A model generated the notes under the pieces. That model was not told the DNA's origin, made no database searches, and saw only the letters and a program-made list of their open reading frames with translations. A program made the position numbers and the translations under genes. This document shows, piece by piece, positions 44,674-54,232 of a stretch of DNA of 64,000 bases. The DNA comes from Paraburkholderia phenazinium (lineage in GTDB: Bacteria > Pseudomonadota > Gammaproteobacteria > Burkholderiales > Burkholderiaceae): positions 1-64,000 of the forward strand of contig NZ_FNCJ01000026.1 in assembly GCF_900100735.1 (NCBI RefSeq). Reading direction: 5' to 3'. The first letter of the stretch is position 1. Each line of letters opens with the position of its first letter.

Positions 44674-45591
44674 ATGGCCGCGGGCCGTGTTGTTGCGCTC
44701 GGCGCATCCGGCTTGCTTAGCGGATGCAGCATGGCCTTGTTCGATCCCAAGGGCGATATCGGCATGCAGGAGAAGAACCTGATCCTGCTGGCATTGGGTC
44801 TCATGCTGTTGGTCGTTATCCCGGTCATTCTGCTGACCTTGTACTTCGCGTGGCGCTACCGTGCGTCGAATACCCACGCGACCTACGCGCCCAAATGGGC
44901 GCACTCCACCGCCATCGAAGTCGTTGTCTGGACGATTCCCTGCGTGATCGTGATCATCCTCGGTCTGGTGATCTGGCGCACCACGCACAGTCTCGATCCA
45001 TCGCGGCCCATCGAGTCGCAGACCAAACCGGTGCGCGTCGAAGTGGTTGCGCTGAACTGGAAGTGGCTGTTCATCTATCCGGATTACGGCGTGGCTTCGG
45101 TCAATCAACTCGCGATTCCGGTAGGCACACCGATCTCGTTCGACCTGACCGCCGAATCGCTGATGAACTCGTTCTTCATTCCGCAACTCGGCACGCAGAT
45201 CTACGCGATGTCAGGCATGCATACCCAGTTGAACCTGATTGCCGACAGTCCCGGCGTCTATGCGGGGCGGTCGTCGGCGTTTAGCGGTCCGGGCTTCTCG
45301 GACATGCACTTCGACACCATCGCGACCAGCCGCGCCGACTTCGACGCATGGATTGCACGCGCGAAGCAGTCGCGATTGTCGTTGGACCGCGCGACCTATG
45401 AGGCACTGGCCACACCTAGTCAGAAGAATCCGGTGACGGTCTATGCGCACGTTGCCCCAGATCTTTTCAACGACGTCGTCAGTCACTACATGCCCGCTTC
45501 GGACCGCAGTCCGGTCTGCGAGGCCGCCAATACGGCGTTATCGATTGCACGTACCGGAGCCCAATCGCCTGTCAAACAGGCTGTGGAGTAG
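44674..45591 (+). CDS. cyoA: Cytochrome bo3 quinol oxidase subunit II
   Basis: A 305-residue lipoprotein: signal with lipobox LLSGC near residue 20, two membrane helices (LILLALGLMLLVVIPVILLT, then IEVVVWTIPCVIVIILGLV) and a periplasmic cupredoxin domain. It lacks the CuA cysteines (NSFFIPQLGTQIYAMSGM), which marks a quinol rather than cytochrome c oxidase. The ATG at 44674 is used; an earlier ATG at 44590 is in frame. It heads the cyoABCD operon. Confidence 0.93.
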   Translation: MAAGRVVALGASGLLSGCSMALFDPKGDIGMQEKNLILLALGLMLLVVIPVILLTLYFAWRYRASNTHATYAPKWAHSTAIEVVVWTIPCVIVIILGLVIWRTTHSLDPSRPIESQTKPVRVEVVALNWKWLFIYPDYGVASVNQLAIPVGTPISFDLTAESLMNSFFIPQLGTQIYAMSGMHTQLNLIADSPGVYAGRSSAFSGPGFSDMHFDTIATSRADFDAWIARAKQSRLSLDRATYEALATPSQKNPVTVYAHVAPDLFNDVVSHYMPASDRSPVCEAANTALSIARTGAQSPVKQAVE

Positions 45592-45596
45592 CCAAC

Positions 45597-47573
45597 ATGT
45601 TCGGAAAACTAAATCTCGACGCTATCCCGTACCACGAGCCCATCATCATGGGCACGCTGGCGGTCGTCGTCCTTCTCGGCACGGCGCTGCTGGCGGCCGT
45701 GACCTACGCGGGAAAATGGACCTACCTGTGGCGCGAGTGGATCACCTCGGTCGACCACAAGCGCATCGGCGTGATGTACATCCTGCTGGCGATTGTGATG
45801 CTGCTGCGTGGCTTTGCGGACGCAATCATGATGCGGGCGCAGCAGGCTGTCGCCTACAACGACGCAGCGGGCTATCTGCCGCCACACCACTACGATCAGA
45901 TTTTCACCGCGCACGGCGTGATCATGATCTTCTTCGTCGCTACGCCTTTGATTCTCGGGCTGATGAACGTGGTCGTGCCGCTACAGATCGGCGCGCGCGA
46001 CGTGGCGTTTCCGTTTGTCAATTCGCTGAGCTTCTGGCTGTCGGTAGTCGGCGCGATACTCGTGATGATCTCGATGTTCGTCGGCGATTTCGCCGCGACC
46101 GGTTGGGTGGCGTATCCGCCCTTGTCGGAACTCGGCTATAGCCCAACGGTGGGGGTCGACTATTACATCTGGTCGTTGCAGATATCGGGGCTCGGTACGA
46201 CGCTGACCGGCATCAACTTCATTGCGACGATCCTGCGCATGCGTGCGCCGGGCCTGACGTTGATGAAGATGCCGGTGTTCGTCTGGACCGCGCTGATTAC
46301 CAACATCCTGATCGTTGCCGTGTTCCCGGTATTGACGGGCACGCTGGCGCTGCTCGCCGCCGACCGCTATCTCGGCATGCACTTCTTTACCAACGAGCTC
46401 GGCGGCAACGCGATGATGTACATCAACCTGATCTGGGTGTGGGGACACCCTGAGGTGTACATCCTGATCCTGCCATGCTTCGGCGCCTACTCCGAAATTA
46501 TTGCAACGTTTTCGGGCAAGCCTCTGTTCGGCTACAAGTCGATGGTGTACGCAACCTCGTCGATCGGCATTCTGTCGTTCTTCGTGTGGCTCCATCACTT
46601 CTTCACGATGGGTTCCGGCGCCAATGTGAATGCGTTCTTCGGCATCATGACCTCGATCATCTCGATCCCGACCGGCGTGAAGCTGTTCAACTGGCTGTTC
46701 ACGATGTTTCGCGGGCGCATCCGCTATCACACGTCGACGCTGTGGACGATCGGCTTCATGGTGACGTTTGCGGTGGGCGGGATGACGGGCGTGCTGCTGG
46801 CCGTGCCGGGTGCCGACTTCGTATTGCACAACAGCCTGTTTCTGGTGGCGCACTTCCATAACGTGATCATCGGCGGCGTGGTGTTCGGTTGCTTCGCTGG
46901 GATCAGTTTCTGGTTCCCGAAAGTGTTCGGTTTCACGCTCAACGAGTTCTGGGGCAAGGTGTCGTTCTGGTGTTGGCTGATCGGGTATTGGTTCGCCTTT
47001 ACGCCGCTTTATGTCCTCGGCTTCGAAGGCATGACGCGCCGGATGAACCACTACGCGGTACCCGAATGGCATAAATGGCTAGTGATCGCGCTGATCGGCG
47101 CGGTGTTTATCGCCGCGGGCATTGCCGCGATGATCATCCAGTTTGCCGTCAGCATCCGCGATCGCGAAGCCAATCGCGATTTGACCGGCGACCCATGGAA
47201 TGGCCGCAGCCTGGAATGGTCGACCGCATCGCCGGCGCCGTTCTACAACTTTGCCATTGTGCCGGTGATTACCTCGCTCGAGCAGCACTGGGACAACAAG
47301 GAAGCAGGCCGCGCGTACGTGCAGCCAAAGAAGTACGAGGACATTCATATGCCGCGCAACACGGGGGCGGGCGTGATTATCTCGGCCTTTAGTTTGTTGC
47401 TGTGCTTTGCGCTGGTCTGGCATATGTGGCTGTTCGCAGCGGTTGGCCTTGTCGGGATGATTGCGACCTTCATCGTCCGAAGCTATGACCAGGACGTCGA
47501 CTATTACGTGCCGGCGGCCGAAGTAGCCCGGATCGAAAGCACGCGTTACGCGCAGTTGAGCGAGGCAGCCTGA
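45597..47573 (+). CDS. cyoB: Cytochrome bo3 quinol oxidase subunit I
   Basis: A 658-residue haem-copper oxidase subunit with about 14-15 helices. It shows the redox centre motifs WGHPEVYILILP (CuB His and cross-linked Tyr), LHHFF (CuB His pair) and HFHNVIIGG (haem ligands). It oxidises ubiquinol, reduces oxygen to water and pumps protons. It starts 5 bp after cyoA and ends 2 bp before cyoC. Confidence 0.96.
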   Translation: MFGKLNLDAIPYHEPIIMGTLAVVVLLGTALLAAVTYAGKWTYLWREWITSVDHKRIGVMYILLAIVMLLRGFADAIMMRAQQAVAYNDAAGYLPPHHYDQIFTAHGVIMIFFVATPLILGLMNVVVPLQIGARDVAFPFVNSLSFWLSVVGAILVMISMFVGDFAATGWVAYPPLSELGYSPTVGVDYYIWSLQISGLGTTLTGINFIATILRMRAPGLTLMKMPVFVWTALITNILIVAVFPVLTGTLALLAADRYLGMHFFTNELGGNAMMYINLIWVWGHPEVYILILPCFGAYSEIIATFSGKPLFGYKSMVYATSSIGILSFFVWLHHFFTMGSGANVNAFFGIMTSIISIPTGVKLFNWLFTMFRGRIRYHTSTLWTIGFMVTFAVGGMTGVLLAVPGADFVLHNSLFLVAHFHNVIIGGVVFGCFAGISFWFPKVFGFTLNEFWGKVSFWCWLIGYWFAFTPLYVLGFEGMTRRMNHYAVPEWHKWLVIALIGAVFIAAGIAAMIIQFAVSIRDREANRDLTGDPWNGRSLEWSTASPAPFYNFAIVPVITSLEQHWDNKEAGRAYVQPKKYEDIHMPRNTGAGVIISAFSLLLCFALVWHMWLFAAVGLVGMIATFIVRSYDQDVDYYVPAAEVARIESTRYAQLSEAA

Positions 47574-47575
47574 CC

Positions 47576-48199
47576 ATGACTACTGTTTTGACGCAACATG
47601 CCCACGGACATGGCCATGCCCATGGCCACGATTCATCGCACGACGATGGGACAAAGACCACGCTCGGGTTCTGGATCTACCTGATGAGCGATTGCCTCAT
47701 CTTCGCCACGCTGTTTGCCACGTTCGGTGTGCTTGCCAATGCGACTGCGGGTGGTCCCAGCGGACGGGGCCTGTTCGAACTGCCCTACGTGCTCGGCGAA
47801 ACCCTGCTGCTGCTGGCCAGCAGCTTCACGTTCGGCATGGCGATGCTCGGAATGCACGTGCGCCGTCATGCCCAGGTGATCGGCTGGCTTGCTGTGACGT
47901 TCGTGCTTGGCGCCGGTTTCATTGCCATGGAACTGGTCGAATTTTCGAAACTGATTCACGACGGCGCAGGGCCTCACGTCAGCGCATTCCTGTCGTCGTA
48001 CTTTGTGCTGGTCGGCACGCATGGTGTGCACGTCACATGCGGCCTGCTGTGGATTGCAGTGATGAGTCATCAGGTTTACAAGTTCGGCCTGACTGCCGTA
48101 ACCCGTCGCCGGCTCGCGTGCCTGAGCCTGTTCTGGCACTTCCTGGATCTGATCTGGATCTGCGTGTTTACCTTTGTTTATCTGCGCGAGTTCGTATGA
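47576..48199 (+). CDS. cyoC: Cytochrome bo3 quinol oxidase subunit III
   Basis: A 207-residue subunit III with five hydrophobic helices (LGFWIYLMSDCLIFATLFATF, then later HGVHVTCGLLWI). The cytoplasmic N-terminus is unusually His-rich: HAHGHGHAHGHDSSHDD, able to bind divalent metal. It ends overlapping cyoD by 4 bp (ATGA). Confidence 0.94.
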   Translation: MTTVLTQHAHGHGHAHGHDSSHDDGTKTTLGFWIYLMSDCLIFATLFATFGVLANATAGGPSGRGLFELPYVLGETLLLLASSFTFGMAMLGMHVRRHAQVIGWLAVTFVLGAGFIAMELVEFSKLIHDGAGPHVSAFLSSYFVLVGTHGVHVTCGLLWIAVMSHQVYKFGLTAVTRRRLACLSLFWHFLDLIWICVFTFVYLREFV

Positions 48200-48579
48200 A
48201 CAAGACTTCTAAGGAGCATGTGGCGCACGGCAGCATTCATGCATCGTCACATGGCAGCCTCAAGAGCTATGCGATCGGGATGGTTCTTTCGCTGGCGTTG
48301 ACGCTGGCCTCGTTCGGCGCCGTCATGACCGATCTGGTGCCACACGGCTTTGGCCTCGCCACGATCGTGGTGCTGTGCGTGGCGCAGCTAGTGGTGCAGT
48401 TGATCTTCTTTCTTCATATCGGCACTGCGCGCGACCAGCGGGCCAATACCGGCATCTTCATTTGCACGGCGTTTCTGATCGCCATTATTGTCGGCTTGTC
48501 TTTGTGGGTGATGCACAACGCCAACCTGAACATGATGCCGGTCCATATGTCGGTTGAACGGGCAATCTCGCGAGATTGA
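48196..48579 (+). CDS. cyoD: Cytochrome bo3 quinol oxidase subunit IV
   Basis: A 127-residue subunit IV with three membrane helices and the family core AQLVVQLIFFLHIG. It overlaps the cyoC stop. No cyoE (haem O synthase) gene follows, so haem O synthesis must be encoded elsewhere. Confidence 0.94.
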   Translation: MNKTSKEHVAHGSIHASSHGSLKSYAIGMVLSLALTLASFGAVMTDLVPHGFGLATIVVLCVAQLVVQLIFFLHIGTARDQRANTGIFICTAFLIAIIVGLSLWVMHNANLNMMPVHMSVERAISRD

Positions 48580-48648
48580 TTCTGCTTGCATGGCGTGCCC
48601 TGTGCCGGCGTCGCTACCGGCTTGTCCACGAAGACTTCGGAGAACCCG

Positions 48649-48888
48649 ATGAGGGAAAACGACGGCCGCAAGCTCTCACATGAAACGCTCGAGCAAATAC
48701 GGATCCATGCCGTCCAGCGTGTCGAAGCAGGGGAGTCCCCATCGAATGTGATTCGCACGCTCGGATTTTCTCGCGGGCGTATCTATGAGTGGCTGGCGGC
48801 CTATCGGGGAGGCGGCGTCGAAGCGTTGCGCGCCAAGCTTGGCAAGCTTGGGCTTTCACTGCAGCGGCCCGCGGTTAGACGCCGATAG
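48649..48888 (+). pseudogene. IS630-type transposase N-terminal remnant
   Basis: A 79-residue open frame: LSHETLEQIRIHAVQRVEAG, then VIRTLGFSRGRIYEWLAAYRGGG. It matches the N-terminal helix-turn-helix of IS630-family transposases. The DDE catalytic domain is missing, and no terminal repeats or TA target duplication were recognised. A stand-alone regulator is less likely. It sits just after cyoABCD and before the metal-uptake group, marking an old insertion. Confidence 0.6.
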
Positions 48889-49061
48889 CCCAATCCTTCT
48901 GGTTGTAGAGGAACACGGTTTTCTCGATCCTCAATGAGGCGTTTCATACGGAAAACCGCGCGAGCGGCAATATGCGTCAAAATGCCACGTCGCGCGCAGG
49001 CTGATCTGGATATGTCCGATTCGAGGTGATAGACTTCGGCGCGTTATTGCGCCTAAAAATC

Positions 49062-49424
49062 ATGACTTTCGACAACCGCAAATACCTGACCGCATGGCTT
49101 GGCCTGATCGCCATGTGGCTCATCGTATTCGCGCCGATTGTCAGTCAACTGGTCGCCTCCGCGCATGCGCATGAACCCGTCGCTGCGCTTTGTTCTGCCG
49201 ATCAACCCGGTACTCCTGACCATCAAGCTCCCGTTGATTCGCTAGCCGCCTGCGGCTATTGCGACTTGCTGGCGAGTCACATGGCGGTGCCGTCGATTCC
49301 TCCCGTAGCACTCTCCATCTTCGTGCTAGTCAGCGTGGCCGCCGCGCCGGTGCTGAACATCCGCTTTACGCCGCTTGGCGCCTTTCCTTCAGGGCGTCCC
49401 CGCGACCCTCCCGCTGTTTCCTGA
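49062..49424 (+). CDS. DUF2946-type secreted or membrane protein
   Basis: A 120-residue protein with an N-terminal signal or anchor (AWLGLIAMWLIVFAPIVSQLV) ending near AHAHEP, then a CSAD...PDHQ segment and CGYCDLL, with a second hydrophobic stretch. The Cys/His content is typical of DUF2946 proteins, which often sit beside TonB receptors for copper or iron. ATG 49062 is used. It is 87 bp before the receptor gene and probably cotranscribed. Confidence 0.7.
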   Translation: MTFDNRKYLTAWLGLIAMWLIVFAPIVSQLVASAHAHEPVAALCSADQPGTPDHQAPVDSLAACGYCDLLASHMAVPSIPPVALSIFVLVSVAAAPVLNIRFTPLGAFPSGRPRDPPAVS

Positions 49425-49510
49425 TTGTCGTTATTGCTGCTGGCCGTGCCTGTCGATGCGCCCGTTGAGGGCGCGCGCGGCCGCTTGTCCAATGCCTTCA
49501 GGAAATTTTC

Positions 49511-51850
49511 ATGTTCAACTTCGCTTTGCGAAGCCGGCCCCATTGCGCCTGCAAAAGGGCGCGCTATGTCTCGCGCATCACGTTCGGCTTGTTGCCGCTT
49601 GCTGTCGCACCATCCTTAGCTCTTGCTGAGAGTACGTCTAGCGATGTCACCTTGCCTTCGGTCAGGATCACCGCTAGCGCACCTGCGCCGGTAGCCGTCG
49701 TCGATCCCAATCTTCCCGCAACCGTCGAGACGGTGACGCCCGCGCAGTTCAAGAACTGGAATGTGGCGAATAGCGAGGACGTGCTCCAGTACATGCCTAA
49801 CCTCGCGGTGCGCAAGCGCTTTATTGGCGATCTGAATTCAATCATTGCCGTTCGCGGTACGAGCAATAGTCAAAGCGCACGCGGGCTGGTCTATGCGGAC
49901 GGCCTGCTGTTAAGCAACCTGCTGGGCAATAGCTATTCGTTTCCACCTGCATGGTCGATGGTCGCGCCTGATGAGATCCAGCAGGTCAGCGTCATCTATG
50001 GTCCGTTCTCCGCGTTGTATCCGGGCAATTCGCTAGGGGCAACGGTGCTCATCACCACGCGCATGCCGACAAAGTTTCAGGCCGAGGCGGATGTAAAGGG
50101 TTTCACCCAGCACTTCAACCTGTTCGGCGTGAATGGGAACTTCAACGGCAGCGAGACGAGCGCCTCGATCGGCGACAAGATCGGCAATTTCTCGTACCTG
50201 CTCGACGTGAACCACCTGGAAAACACCAGCCAGCCGCTGCAGTTCGGGACGCTCGCCAAATCGAGTACGCCGGCCAAAGCCAGCGACATTCCCGTGACAG
50301 GCGCGTATTTCTACAACAACCAGACCAACACGCCGACCGCCGTACTCGGTGTGAACGGCGAAGGCATAGAACACTCGATCAACGACCAGTTCAAGCTGAA
50401 GATGCAGTATGACTTCACGCCGACACTGCAAGCTGGCTTCACGCTCGGCTACTGGCATCACAGCTATAACAGCCAGACCTCGACCTTCCTGCGCGATGCC
50501 AACGGTAATCCGGTCTATAGCGGCAACGTCAACATTGGCGGCTACGAGTACGCGATTCCCGCAGCCCAATTCGCACCCAGCGCGGGCTACAGCGAGAACT
50601 GGCTTTACGGACTCACACTCAAGACGCGCAATGCGACGGGCTGGAACGGCGAAGCGATCGCGTCGTACTACGACATCGGAACCAACGTAGCGCGCACGGC
50701 GAGTTCGGGTGCGCCGGGCAACGGTCCAGGTACGGTGACCTTTGGTGACGGCACGGGCTGGAAGACGCTTGATCTGAAGACGAGTTATACGCCGCCCGCA
50801 CGCGAGGCGGGTCTGGCGAATCACGCACTGACCTTCGGCTACCACTACGACAATTACTTTCTCGACAACACCACCTACAAGACGCTCAACTGGAGCGACG
50901 GTGCGGGCACCCAGTTCGCGAATGCGTTCGCCGGCAAGACGCAAACCCAGGCGCTCTATGCACAGGATGCGTGGCGGTTCCTGCCGCGCTGGAAGGTGGT
51001 CTACGGCGTGCGGTATGAAGACTGGCAAGCCTATAACGGTTCGCAGGCACTGGGCGCCACCCGTTTGCCCTATAGCGACGTGAGTGACCAGCATTTCTCA
51101 CCGAAAGCCTCGCTGTCTTTCGACGCCACAAACGATCTGACCTTGCGGGCATCGATCGGGCGCGCCTACCGGTTTCCGACCGTCAGCGAGCTGTTTCAAG
51201 GGCAAATCAATGGATCGTCGATCATCAACAACAACCCGAACCTGAGGCCGGAAAACGATCTCTCCAAGGAGCTCACTGCCGAATGGGCACACTGGAATGG
51301 ATTGTTCCGCTTCACGCTGTTCCAGGACGACGTCAAGAACACGATCTTTAGCCAGACCGATACCACGGTCGTGCCGAACGTCACAAACTTCCAGAACATC
51401 GGTGAAGTGCGTTCGCGGGGTGTCGAGACGAGCTACGAGGGGCAGGACGTCGTCGTGCGCGGGTTGGATCTGATGACAAGTGTGGCCTATACGCAATCGA
51501 AGATTCTCGCCAATGCGCAGAATCCCGCGACGGTGGGCAAGTATTTCTACCGCATTCCGCTTTGGCGGGCCGATCTGGTTGCGAGCTATCACCTTGGCGC
51601 TCGCTCGACTGTCACCGCAGGCGTGCACTACTCGGGACGCCAATACAACACGTTGACGAACACCGACACCAATCCGGATGTCTTTGGCGGCACCAGCACC
51701 TATACGGTCGCAGACCTGAAATACACGTTCAAGCCTTCGAGGCTGAGCGAGGTCGGCGTAGGCATCGATAACCTCTTCGATGAGCGGTACTTCGTTTACC
51801 ACCCCTATCCAGGCCGCACGTTTTACGTCGAAGGCAAGTTGCGGATGTGA
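49511..51850 (+). CDS. TonB-dependent outer-membrane receptor
   Basis: A 779-residue receptor. A long signal (to ALAE, residue 40) is followed by a TonB-box-like stretch, the plug domain (about 55-170; VLQYMPNLAVRKRF, GLVYADGLLL, VIYGPFSALYPGNSLGATV) and a 22-strand-type barrel ending in GRTFYVEGKLRM. The family includes siderophore, haem and copper receptors; the ligand is unknown. ATG 49511 has aggaaa upstream. The adjacent PepSY-domain protein suggests iron- or copper-chelate reduction. Confidence 0.9.
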   Translation: MFNFALRSRPHCACKRARYVSRITFGLLPLAVAPSLALAESTSSDVTLPSVRITASAPAPVAVVDPNLPATVETVTPAQFKNWNVANSEDVLQYMPNLAVRKRFIGDLNSIIAVRGTSNSQSARGLVYADGLLLSNLLGNSYSFPPAWSMVAPDEIQQVSVIYGPFSALYPGNSLGATVLITTRMPTKFQAEADVKGFTQHFNLFGVNGNFNGSETSASIGDKIGNFSYLLDVNHLENTSQPLQFGTLAKSSTPAKASDIPVTGAYFYNNQTNTPTAVLGVNGEGIEHSINDQFKLKMQYDFTPTLQAGFTLGYWHHSYNSQTSTFLRDANGNPVYSGNVNIGGYEYAIPAAQFAPSAGYSENWLYGLTLKTRNATGWNGEAIASYYDIGTNVARTASSGAPGNGPGTVTFGDGTGWKTLDLKTSYTPPAREAGLANHALTFGYHYDNYFLDNTTYKTLNWSDGAGTQFANAFAGKTQTQALYAQDAWRFLPRWKVVYGVRYEDWQAYNGSQALGATRLPYSDVSDQHFSPKASLSFDATNDLTLRASIGRAYRFPTVSELFQGQINGSSIINNNPNLRPENDLSKELTAEWAHWNGLFRFTLFQDDVKNTIFSQTDTTVVPNVTNFQNIGEVRSRGVETSYEGQDVVVRGLDLMTSVAYTQSKILANAQNPATVGKYFYRIPLWRADLVASYHLGARSTVTAGVHYSGRQYNTLTNTDTNPDVFGGTSTYTVADLKYTFKPSRLSEVGVGIDNLFDERYFVYHPYPGRTFYVEGKLRM

Positions 51851-51882
51851 CCGGCCTACCTTATACCCATCAGGAGAATTGA

Positions 51883-53340
51883 ATGTCCGTGACCACGACA
51901 AACTCCGTATCCCCGGCGCAAAGCACGGCCGTTTCCGGCTATCGCACTCTATGGCGATGGCACTTCTACGCTGGCCTCTTCGTGATGCCGTTTCTGGTGA
52001 TTCTGGCGATCACCGGCACGCTTTATTGCTTTCAGCCGCAAATCGAACCGCTGCTGTACCGGGAGCGCCTCGTTGTCGAGCCGCAGGCCACGCCAACGCT
52101 CACGGAAGAAGCGTTGCTCGCCCGCGCGCGCAAGGCGATGCCCGAAGGTGCGCAGGCTATGACTGCCGCGATCAACCAGGACCCGGCGCGCAGCGCTGAA
52201 TTCGTGTTTCGGCTGCCGGGCGGCGAAAAGCAAAGCGTCTATCTGAACCCCTACACGGGGGACGTACTCGGCACATTGAGCGTCGAACACCGTTTTATGC
52301 AGGTAGACCGGATGATCCATCGCAAGCTGCTGCTCGGCAAGCCGGGTGAACTGTTGATGGAGCTGGCGGCCTGCTGGACGCTCGTCATGATCGGTACGGG
52401 CATTGCGCTGTGGTGGCCGCGCGAGACGGGTTCCCTGCGCGATGCTGTCTTGCCGCGTTTCACGCTCAAGGGCCGGGCACTCTGGAAGAGCGTGCATGCG
52501 GCAATGGGCATCTGGCTTGCGCTCGGCGCCCTGGCCTTCGTGCTGACAGGACTGCCGTGGTCGGGTTCGTGGGGAAAACAGTTCAAGGCGCTGGCGACCA
52601 GCGCCAATCTGGGCGCGCCGGCCGGCTCGTGGGGGGGATTGCCCTTGCGATCCACGTTGCCGGGAAGCGAGGCGGCGCGCGCTCCAGCCAGCGACGGTCA
52701 TCACGACGCGGGTATGGAGTCGATGCCGGGCATGACGATGGACGACCTGCCATTGCCCACCACGCCTTGGGCGGTCGGTAACGTTCCTGTGCCCAACTCG
52801 CTCGGCGACGAGAGCGAGGGGCGCTTTTCGCTTGGACGCGTGGTTGCGCTGATGGGGTCGCTTGGAATCGCGAGCGGATACGAGATCGTGTTGCCCGCGT
52901 CTGCAACGGGGGTCTATACCATCTCCTACTTTCCGTCTGACCCCAAGCAGGAGCGCACGCTGTATATCGACCAATATAGCGGTGCCGTGCTTAAAGACAT
53001 TCGCTACGGCGACTATGGCGCGGTGTCGAAGGCCATTTCTTACGGTACCTCATTGCACATGGGGCGCTATTTCGGTTTGGCGAACCAGATCCTGTGCGCA
53101 TGCATTTCGCTTGGTCTAGCCGCCATGGCCGTGACGGGTTGCGTGATGTGGTGGAAACGTCGCCCCGCACGCTCGCTGGGTGCGCCGGGGCGCGAGCGCT
53201 CCGCTCCGCCTATGCGTGGGTGGAGAACCGGCCTTGTCTTGCTTGGCCTGGTGTTTCCGTTGATGGGCGCGACCATGCTTGCCGTCTGGCTGGCCGATCG
53301 AACCTTGTTCGGCCGGGCGGCGCAACGCATGGCTTCCTGA
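51883..53340 (+). CDS. PepSY-associated membrane protein (putative ferric or cupric reductase)
   Basis: A 485-residue inner-membrane protein with four helices: LFVMPFLVILAITGTLYCF near 25, MELAACWTLVMIGTGIALWW near 160, a third near 205 and the last near 410 and 450. PepSY domains lie between them. Conserved histidines (MIHRKLLLG, SVHAAMGIW, TSLHMGRYF) suit haem or metal binding. Such genes commonly follow TonB receptors and reduce the imported metal. It starts 33 bp after the receptor. A Met/His-rich loop (HHDAGMESMPGMTMDDL) may bind copper. Confidence 0.85.
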   Translation: MSVTTTNSVSPAQSTAVSGYRTLWRWHFYAGLFVMPFLVILAITGTLYCFQPQIEPLLYRERLVVEPQATPTLTEEALLARARKAMPEGAQAMTAAINQDPARSAEFVFRLPGGEKQSVYLNPYTGDVLGTLSVEHRFMQVDRMIHRKLLLGKPGELLMELAACWTLVMIGTGIALWWPRETGSLRDAVLPRFTLKGRALWKSVHAAMGIWLALGALAFVLTGLPWSGSWGKQFKALATSANLGAPAGSWGGLPLRSTLPGSEAARAPASDGHHDAGMESMPGMTMDDLPLPTTPWAVGNVPVPNSLGDESEGRFSLGRVVALMGSLGIASGYEIVLPASATGVYTISYFPSDPKQERTLYIDQYSGAVLKDIRYGDYGAVSKAISYGTSLHMGRYFGLANQILCACISLGLAAMAVTGCVMWWKRRPARSLGAPGRERSAPPMRGWRTGLVLLGLVFPLMGATMLAVWLADRTLFGRAAQRMAS

Positions 53341-53403
53341 CTGTTGCGGCGACGATGGAGGTCGCCCCGCAACGAGTTGATTTCACCGTGACAGGACAAT
53401 GCC

Positions 53404-53844
53404 ATGAGCGATCAATGGATCAACGAAAGGCTTGCGCAGTTGCGCAGCCACAAGGCGCTAAGCGACCATCAGCGCATGTTGTTGCTGCTGGTGGATAAGC
53501 CCGTACGCACCGAGGACGACGAACGCAAGCTGGCGGCGCTCATCAAGGCCGAGCGAGCGGCGGAGCGGGCGCAAAAGGCACGCGCAAGCGCCTCGCGCAT
53601 CATCAATGCGGAGAAGCTGGCCGAACGCAAGGCGAGGGATCACCGAGCGATTCTAAAAGGGGCGCTGATCGACTGGGCGGTGCTGGAAGGGTGCGACCTG
53701 GGCGAACTGCTGGGCGCTTTGCTCGAATTTACCGAAAGCGGCATGGCGGAGGATCGGGCGAGGTGGAAGCAGCAAGGCGATGCCTTGCTGGCCAAACGCA
53801 GTCAGATCTCGCAGACTGTGCGTTCGCCGCACCGCGGAGAATAG
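53404..53844 (+). CDS. TraD-like small protein (mobilisation-protein type)
   Basis: A 146-residue, strongly charged helical protein. Residues 62-135 (AEKLAERKARDHRAILKGAL, then GCDLGELLGALLEF, then RWKQQGDALLAKR) resemble the small TraD/TraC accessory proteins of conjugative relaxosomes, but no relaxase, oriT or other transfer gene is visible. It may be a leftover of a mobile element that also brought the IS630-type fragment, or an unrelated protein of similar shape. It begins 63 bp after the PepSY gene. Confidence 0.6.
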   Translation: MSDQWINERLAQLRSHKALSDHQRMLLLLVDKPVRTEDDERKLAALIKAERAAERAQKARASASRIINAEKLAERKARDHRAILKGALIDWAVLEGCDLGELLGALLEFTESGMAEDRARWKQQGDALLAKRSQISQTVRSPHRGE

Positions 53845-54232
53845 CGGGCGGGCAGGGTCGGTGCTCAGTTAGAAAGAGGATGAGTCAGCATGCCATCCAG
53901 CTTACAACTTCGTCAGGCACGGCCCCATACCGCATCCAAAGCAAGCCTCAAGGCCCGGAATTGATCAGGAGTACCGGTGATCTGTAGTGCATGCTGAAAA
54001 GTTCAGCCGCTTTCGCCTGACTAGTTTTGTCTAATGAATGGCGATTGCGCGCAATCGTTTGCGCGATACCCACAAACCCTGGATACGGTCAAATAGCCGC
54101 GCAAAATACTGCGGCGGCGCTGAATTTTGTACGTTGCGGGCCGATAACCAGATAAGAGGCGGGAGCGTTCGATCGGTGTCGTGGGTGACATCAGCGCGCT
54201 GTGCCCGGAAATCGAACCCGGAGAATAAGTTG
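53845..54232. other. Gene-free region before cheV
   Basis: About 388 bp without a convincing gene. It contains a perfect 16-bp palindrome, CGATTGCGCGCAATCG, at 54042-54057. No matching flagellar sigma-28 promoter is evident. The ribosome binding site of cheV (cccggagaa) lies at the end. Confidence 0.55.

Noticed and set aside
45981..47072. 363-codon reverse frame opposite cyoB
   Set aside because: cyoB has all haem and copper ligands. The reverse frame is His/Arg-rich nonsense.
53404..53844. Integrated conjugative element around the TraD-like gene
   Set aside because: No integrase, relaxase, attachment repeats or change in base composition was seen; only the small gene and one IS fragment hint at it.
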